Made by a program: the position numbers and the translations under genes
Shown: piece by piece, positions 57,837-64,000 of the stretch
How positions within the stretch are numbered: position 1 is the stretch's first letter
Layout of the letters: every line of letters begins with the position of its first letter
DNA from: Bromus sterilis
Lineage: Eukaryota > Streptophyta > Magnoliopsida > Poales > Poaceae
Assembly: GCA_950022295.1 (NCBI GenBank)
Contig: OX465599.1
Location: 282,617,501-282,681,500, forward strand
Length of the DNA: 64,000 nucleotides
Direction: 5' to 3'
Notes under the pieces: model-generated
The model's input: only the letters and a program-made list of their open reading frames with translations
What the model was told of the DNA's origin: nothing
Database searches by the model: none

Positions 57837-60532
57837 ACATCCCCAAGCTTAATTCCTGCTCGTCCTCGAGTAGGTAAATGATAACAAGCATAATTTCTGT
57901 GGTGACATGCTAGCAACCATAAAAGAACTTTGAAAAGTAAAGCAATCAAGGTTAGAGATTCAATTCAAGTCATAACATGCAAGAGTCTATATTAGCATTG
58001 AAACAAGTAACAAAAGAACATTAGGTGCAAGAGCTCTCGCTGTCCATGACTCGAATGTCTCCAAATGGTGTTTGCGTGCAAGAAAGGGGATAGGGAATAC
58101 GAGAAAAAAAAGTATTTTTGTTGAGAACTCAATCTACTAAAGTTTCACACTTGGTCTTCTTTGGAATCTTATCTTGACTCGTCCCCAGACCACTAGCGAG
58201 GTACAAGTCAATTTGATTCACTCCTTTTCGATATTGTGAGCACTCATGCAATGGATGAGCGTAAGCATGAGAGTTGACACTTAGGATGGCAAAGAGAGAA
58301 GTACGGAGGAGGAAGACAAAAAGGATAAGAAAGGCTCACATCAATGAGGACAATCATAGGCAAGAGAGGCCAAATGATAGATATGATGTGAGGAGTAGGG
58401 ATTGCCATGCAACGGATGCACATACGAGCTAAGAAGCTCTCCAAACTATATGCATGAAGATCATCTCTATGGAGTACAAGGATATAAAGGGAGTACTAGT
58501 GTGGATCTCTCAAAAGGATAGTAGTGTTTCGCCTTTCTCTCTTTTTATTTCTTTTTCTCTTTTTTCTATTTTTTTTTATTTTTTGTGACCTCAATGGCTC
58601 TTTCTATTTAACTCTCATTTGTCCTCTTTGGGATCTTTTAATGTGTCCACTTTGGGATCTTTTACTCACTTAAGGGCAACACTCTATTTTACAAGAAGAT
58701 AAAGGAAATCTTTCACACTTTACAAGGTACTCAAAACATAAATAAGATGTAACTATCATGATGTATGCAATGTATGCCTCTGCCAGTGTAGCAGGAACAT
58801 GTATGACATGAAGATCAAGTCATGAAGAGGTGGAAGTTGCATGGCAATGTAACTCGGAAAGGCTATGGAAATGCCTTGATAGGTAGGTATGGTGGCTGTT
58901 TTGAGGAAAGATAAAGGGAGGCTGATGATGACAGAGCGTATCATGCCAAGGGTTTGGATGTACCGGCGAAGGTGGACACCAACTCTCGGAGTGAGAAGAA
59001 GGCAATGCACGGCACGGGAGAGGCTAGCAAAATATGGGAACGTGGAAGTGTCAACTCTCAATACTTACATTAGTCTGAAGAACTCATGCACTTATTATCG
59101 GTAACTCTCAATCTAATGAGGAGGTTCACAAAGAGACAAGTACCCCGAGGAGGAGTGTATGGGGGTTTGGTTATCCTTGCGCATCCTCGACTCATGATAC
59201 GTGAGTGTACTCTAATAATCGACCCCTCAGAAGAGTAGTGATCCATCTAGTAGCTAGTGTTCTCAACTAGTTTTGTAGGTTTTGAAAATAAACACGGATT
59301 GCCCAAAATACGACACCTATCACTAATAGGCAAGAGCTCTTGACACCAAAAGTTCAAACATTACTCACAACAATACCTCAAAACTATTGCAGGCTACTAC
59401 TAAAATTAAATAGCAACCTCAATTACCTACTTTACAGACAAGACACAACTCAGTGCAACAACCAACTCTCTTTAACAAGATAAACATGAAAACTAAAAAG
59501 AGTTCCAGCAACAAACTAAAAAAAGCCAAGGCTCTTGCTAAAGACAAACTAAGACTAAAACTAAACATGGCAGCAGCTATGAAAAGATAAAGAACACACA
59601 ACAGCAAAAAGATAGGCAGGAAAAATCCTATGATGTGTTCTAAATTTTGAAAGTGGAGCGTGTTTCTCTCCCACACAAAGAAAGAAAGGATCTAACTTGT
59701 TATGAACAGAAATCAAAGCTAAAGAAAACTAAAAACAAAACCTAACAGGGAGACAATCCAAGCATAGCACATAACGCATGAAGTGATAAAAATATAGTGA
59801 GGCGAAGGACGAACTGATGATTGTTGATGGAGAAGGGGATGCACGGGGGCATCCCCAAGCTTAGACGCTTGAGTCTCCTCGAATATTTATTGGGGATGCA
59901 TGGGGGCATCCCCAAGCTTGAGCGCTTGACACTCCTAGATCTTCTTTCATCATCTTCCATCGCACACTTGAAAACTCCCTTCATACATAACTCATCATAA
60001 GCTGATTAGAGAGGTTAGTACCCTTAATAAATAAATAAAATCTCCACTTGATATAAAGATATTCTTGAAAAGCTACTGTTTCTCAAGAGTGCCAAAAAGT
60101 TTTTGCAAAGAAAAAGCAAGCTTAAGGTTTGCAAAAGTAAGGAGAGACAAAACGTGGCAGAATCTGTGAAAAACAGAACAGCAGATAGTAAAGAATTGTT
60201 TAGGTGCACTTCTGCAACTCAAATCAAAAAACTCAGAACATACGGAAGTTTCGTAATTGTATAGAGCATACTGTGTACAAATTTCAGCTCAAAAAGATGA
60301 ACTGGGATTTTTCTGGAATTTGTCTGGTCACGAGGACAGAATCTGTCTTCTGGACAGCATGTCACAACTTTTACTTCCCTTGTCGTAAGAGGCTATAACT
60401 TGGCACAAAGCTGAAAAATAAAGATACAACGATGTTGCTACAGTAGTAAAAATCATCAAGACACAACAAAAGCAAAAAATAAACACCTAAATTCGTTGCG
60501 GGCTGCCTCACGAAAGCGCTTCTTTAAAGCCA
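57837..60532 (-). other. Long 3' untranslated region of the 56230-63513 element
   Basis: Non-coding. It contains a T-rich stretch near 58530-58580, and paired hairpins at 59835-59856 and 59890-59915 homologous to those in the other family members. The first 1.1 kb (57837-58976) is missing from the copy at 3556, and all of it up to about 59845 is missing from the copy at 8945. Confidence 0.75.
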
Positions 60533-61699
60533 TTAGCTAGGCTTAAAGATTGTAGAAGATGCTCTCACAAGAATAAGAATTTTTAAGCAAAAGAGAGCAT
60601 CAAGAAGAAAATGTGAAACACATTTAAGCCTAACCCACTTCCTATGCATAGGCATCTTGTAAGAAAATAAATCAAAGAAGCACAAAGTGACATGCATAGG
60701 AAGGTAGAACAAGAACAATTTCAAAACTTTCAACATGAAGAGAGGTGTTTTTGTAACATGGAAGTTTCTACAACCAAACTTTCCTCTCGCAAAGTAATTT
60801 TCACTAGCATCATGAACAACATCAAGAATATAACTATCGCATAAATCATGTTGTTCATGACCTACAAGCACACGTGTATTGTTTTTCAACACGGTTTTTA
60901 GGATGATAAGATAGATGCAACCCATCACATTGAGCCTTGATAAGAGCATAGTTCTCCGGAATATGAATTGGAGATTTCAAAAGGATAATAGGACAATCAA
61001 GTGTGGGTGCAATAGCAACAATTTCATACTTAACATAACGAACTATAGAGAGTTCATTTTTGTCAGCATCATCCATAGTGGCATCTTGGCCATCAACAAA
61101 GCAAGTATCAAAATTTTCAGACAGGGATATTCCAAGTGAGTCCTCGGAATCATGGGATTCCTCCTCAAAGAAATCATTGGTCTCTTCTTGGGAAGAAAAC
61201 ATTTTATTTTTAAAATCCTCAATATAAGAATTGGAAGTATAATTCTCGAAGCAATAAGCAAGAATGCAAAGTTTTCAGACTCGAAAATAGTATCGTGATA
61301 CTTTTCAATCAAAGAAGCAATCTCATAGGCACCTTTAAAAGCAACAAACTCTAAAATCTTTTCAACATCAAAGTAATCATAAACACCTTTAGCATAAGAA
61401 GATAAGATCTCATTTTCATTAAACTCACATTGGAAAGGGAGGTGTTTATGATCTATATTAGAACAGCAAGTAAAATCATAAATGTGGCACAAAAATTTAG
61501 CATGGCAATAAGAAACATGTATTTGATCCCATAAGTGTTTCCCTTGCTAAGATAGGCGGTGCCGCGTATAATGAGCATGCTCATCCAATGATTTTCCCTC
61601 AACCAAGTCGGTCGGGTTATTAGCGCGAGCACAAATTGATTGAAGACGATCCAAGTGAAACATGTCCATCCTACCATATTTGGGTGTTTCATCACCCAT
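60533..61699 (-). pseudogene. Decayed ORF of unknown function in an Athila-lineage element
   Basis: On the minus strand an ATG at 61699 opens MGDETPKYGRMDMFHLDR. Successive frames continue with YHDTIFESENFAFLL, FSSQEETNDFFEE, NFDTCFVDGQDATMDDA, PTLDCPIILLKSPIHIPE and, last, FHVTKTPLFMLKVLKLFLFY, which is strongly hydrophobic. At least three frameshifts or stops break it. I recall similar sequences from Sabrina/WHAM-type Triticeae elements. The hydrophobic end recalls the env-like position of Athila elements, but this is not established. Confidence 0.6.
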
Positions 61700-61865
61700 G
61701 GTGAGGATAGCATAAATAGGCAAAGCAAGACAAAGGCAAAAGGTAGCAACTATTTTTGTGGTTTTTCATAAAGGACACTGAGATAAAAACTGAAAGGTAA
61801 ACTAACAAGACTAAAAAAACAAAGGTAAAGGGTAGTGTGCAACTCCCCTATCTTAGCACTTGGAG

Positions 61866-61883
61866 TCCCCGGAAACGGCGCCA
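61866..61883 (-). promoter_or_regulatory. Primer-binding site of the 56230-63513 element
   Basis: The minus strand reads TGGCGCCGTTTCCGGGGA, 12 bp inside the 5' LTR: the aspartate-tRNA-type site with one change. Confidence 0.75.
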
Positions 61884-61895
61884 GAAAAATTTGCT

Positions 61896-63513
61896 TGATG
61901 GCTTCTCGCCCCTTCGTTGGTTACCCCAAGTGGAAGGTTGAGATGTAGTGCAGCAGCAGTTTTCCCTCGGTGAAGATACCAAGGTTTGTCTCCGGCAGGA
62001 CTCCAGAGATGATAAGTAGGTGTCAGCGGCGCAACTGACGCGGACCTGCACACAGACACAGATAACTTTGTTCCCAACAAAGTTCAGAGAGGTTGTCAAT
62101 CTCTCCGGTCTTGTTGTTCACAAGGATAAAAAGCAGGGGATAATGATAGCAAGTAAAAATAGTAAAGTAAATAAAGCGTGGAAACAGTAATGAGGATATG
62201 GACCGGGATACGTGATGTTCGCTAGTAATGCCTCTCTCCCAAAAGATGATAAAATTGCTATGCGAGGTAAACAAATTACAGAAAGGCAATTGACAGGATT
62301 ATGAACGCACCGCAATGCTAACTATGCTACAAAAGAAAGGACGAGGTTCAAAAGCACGGGCAGTACGCCAAAATAAGTAGACCGAAATCCATCTGCATCT
62401 ACTACTAATCATCCACCTTGAGATATCTATCCAGAACATCTCGCTGGTATTAAGTTGCGAGCCCCACCCAAAGTGTAAACCCAAAGCGACAGACAACTGC
62501 ATTAAAAAGCACTTTGCGTAAAGTAAACAATCCTTGTAACCGCGTTTACAAGCACCGTTGTTTTCCCCCTTGTGACAACAACACATCCCCTAGACTCATG
62601 TTTCTGTCACTCAAGCATGTCATCGGGGGGCATGAACCCACAATCTAGCACAACGTTCCCTCTTGAAGTCACTACCTACTACTTGGCCAAAGCAATAAAC
62701 AGCAACGGAGAACATGCAAGAATTACTTAGGAACAAAAATACAAGAGATAAGAACCAAATATATTACTCTATCACAATCTGAACATAATCTCATAATTCA
62801 TCAGATCCTACCAAACTCAACATAGCAATAGCAGAAATATTACAAAGGTGCCTCGATCATGTAGGGCAGCTCATGAGGTCTAAACAATGAAGATCAAAGA
62901 GGGGAGGAGAACATCACATAGCTACTGATCACAGACCCATGGTCCAAGGAAAACTACTCACGAGACATCCGGGGAGCATCCATGGTGGAGAGGTGACTCC
63001 CGGAGGTCAATCCTCCCTCTGGCAGGGTGCCGGGAAGAGGTCTTCTGGTGATCCCGATCTCGGAAGCGCGGTGGCGGTGGAACAGAGGCGAGTTCGCGGA
63101 ATAGGGTTCTTCTTCTGGAGTTTTTCCGTGACGGAGAATAAATAGGCGAAGGGGGGCAGCCAGAGGTGGACCAGGGGCCCCAGGCGCCCCCATGGCGCGG
63201 CCAGGGGTGGGGCCGCGCCGGGTGGTCGCCTGGGCCCCCCTGGCTCCCCTCTGGCCCCTCCCGGGCTCTTCTCGAAGCTTCCGTCACGCTGATTTTTTAT
63301 CTGAATTTTCCCAAATTTTTCTGGCACTTTTTATATGGGGGAAAACTGAAATAGAAAAACAGCAGAAAATAGGAACTGGCACTGGGGTGCACTGAGTTAA
63401 TAGGTTAGTCCAAATATGATCAAAAGTGTATGGAAGTGTATCTAGATCATAGCAATATCACACAAAACATGCATGGAGCAAGCAGAAATTATAGATACGT
63501 TTTGGACGTATCA
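61896..63513 (-). repeat. 5' LTR of the 56230-63513 element
   Basis: TG...CA ends, 1618 bp. A TATA-like CGCCTATTTATTC on the minus strand lies near 63137. Flanked at the right by CGTGG. Confidence 0.92.
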
Positions 63514-63518
63514 CGTGG

Positions 63519-64000
63519 CCTGGAGCGTATTCCGGCGAATCCTCCGCCGCGCACTATGGTTGCCGCCGGGTAAACGCCGGTGGGCAGTTTAGCCCAAGCT
63601 TAACCCCACCCCTAATCCAACCCCCTGAGCCACTAACAACTGGGCCTAGGGCCCTCTAATTAATCACAGATTAATTAAACAGGGGATTAACCCCCCTGTG
63701 TCATTGACAGGTGGGGCCCCCTAGTCAGTTCACTTGTGAGCCCCCCCCCCACGTCACAGTGCCACCATGCTGATGCAGTAATTGGAATATAGATAAAAGA
63801 AATCAAGAAATTGTAGAAAATACAATAAACTTTAAAAAATCATAGAAAATTCATATTAACTCCAAATTGGAAAAACAATATATGAAAAATTATCAGAAAA
63901 ATGCAAGGATTCTGAATATGGACTTTGTTTTCATGTTTGACCAATTTAAATTGTGTGAATAGTAGCATTTGTCCATATGCCTTTAATTTGAATTCAAATT
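63519..64000 (+). mobile_element. Tekay-type gypsy LTR, continued to the window edge
   Basis: This resumes the LTR of 55096-56229. Read in reverse, 63650-64000 aligns with 36290-36690 of the Tekay LTR (shared phrases include GACAGGTGGG and AATCCTTG.ATTTTTCTGATAA). Runs of C near 63740 mark the GC-rich to AT-rich switch. The end lies outside the window. Confidence 0.75.

Larger units (their letters stand above)
56230..63513 (-). mobile_element. Complete non-autonomous Athila-lineage element
   Basis: 7284 bp with LTRs at 56230-57836 (1607 bp) and 61896-63513 (1618 bp) and a perfect target duplication CGTGG (56225-56229, 63514-63518). The left terminal base has changed from T to A (AGATGGC for TGATGGC). 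The 3' LTR is preceded on the minus strand by the polypurine tract AAGCTTGGGGATGT. The LTRs differ at several percent of sites in the parts compared, so it is older than the Tekay element. The internal region has no Gag, protease or polymerase, only decayed ORFs of unknown role. Confidence 0.93.

Noticed and set aside
1..64000. Search for CRISPR arrays, bacterial operons, phage or organellar blocks
   Set aside because: Nothing of the kind was seen; all periodic arrays are plant minisatellite, LTR or transposon subterminal repeats.

Overview
This window looks like repeat-dense nuclear DNA of a large-genome cereal, most likely a Triticeae grass (wheat, barley or Aegilops type). The evidence is nested LTR retrotransposons of families typical of that tribe (an Angela/BARE1/WIS-type copia LTR, Athila-lineage gypsy elements of the Sabrina/WHAM/Fatima kind, a Tekay-lineage chromovirus), a CACTA transposon, LINEs, a Stowaway MITE, a Helitron end, and one plant gene with introns. 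Family names come from recognised termini and proteins, not from a database search. There is no bacterial or phage content, no rRNA or tRNA gene and no CRISPR array.

Layout. 1-2180: 5' end of a minus-strand copia element, inserted in the LTR of a gypsy element. 2181-13620: a tandem gypsy array, LTR - internal A - LTR - internal B - LTR, minus strand. Internal A keeps an intact gag-protease ORF and internal B a broken copy. 13621-14570: a plus-strand LINE 3' end inserted in what looks like exon 1 of a host membrane-protein gene, with a (GAA)10 repeat. 14571-23935: a minus-strand LINE (endonuclease, reverse transcriptase, zinc finger, RNase H) split by a complete copia element (15166-20162, 137-bp LTRs, TSD ACTAC). 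24026-24149: Stowaway MITE.

25842-28000 holds the only apparently intact host gene: a five-exon neprosin-domain (DUF239) secreted protein of 287 aa on the minus strand. No ORF search would show it whole, because it is split by four introns. A Helitron 3' end follows at 28915, so the gene may lie inside a Helitron. 28916-33096 holds unclassified repeats, a 23-bp minisatellite and a solo LTR with a palindrome array in its U3.

33097-64000 is a deep nest. A plus-strand Athila-lineage element (5' LTR at 33097) is interrupted by a complete 12.8-kb Tekay-lineage chromovirus (33961-46715, TSD TTGAT). Its 3' region is interrupted by another gypsy LTR (50132), which is interrupted by an Athila-type LTR (51361), then by a CACTA transposon (51624), then by a Tekay-type LTR (55096), then by a complete Athila-lineage element (56230-63513, TSD CGTGG). 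The right-hand halves of the outer layers lie beyond the window.

The Athila-lineage copies share LTRs, primer-binding sites and a 3' untranslated region with paired hairpins, but carry three different coding modules and no reverse transcriptase. They would depend on enzymes supplied in trans. I saw no new defence or metabolic system. The most unusual signals are this module swapping, the neprosin protein that seems to have lost both catalytic glutamates, and the palindrome array in the solo LTR.
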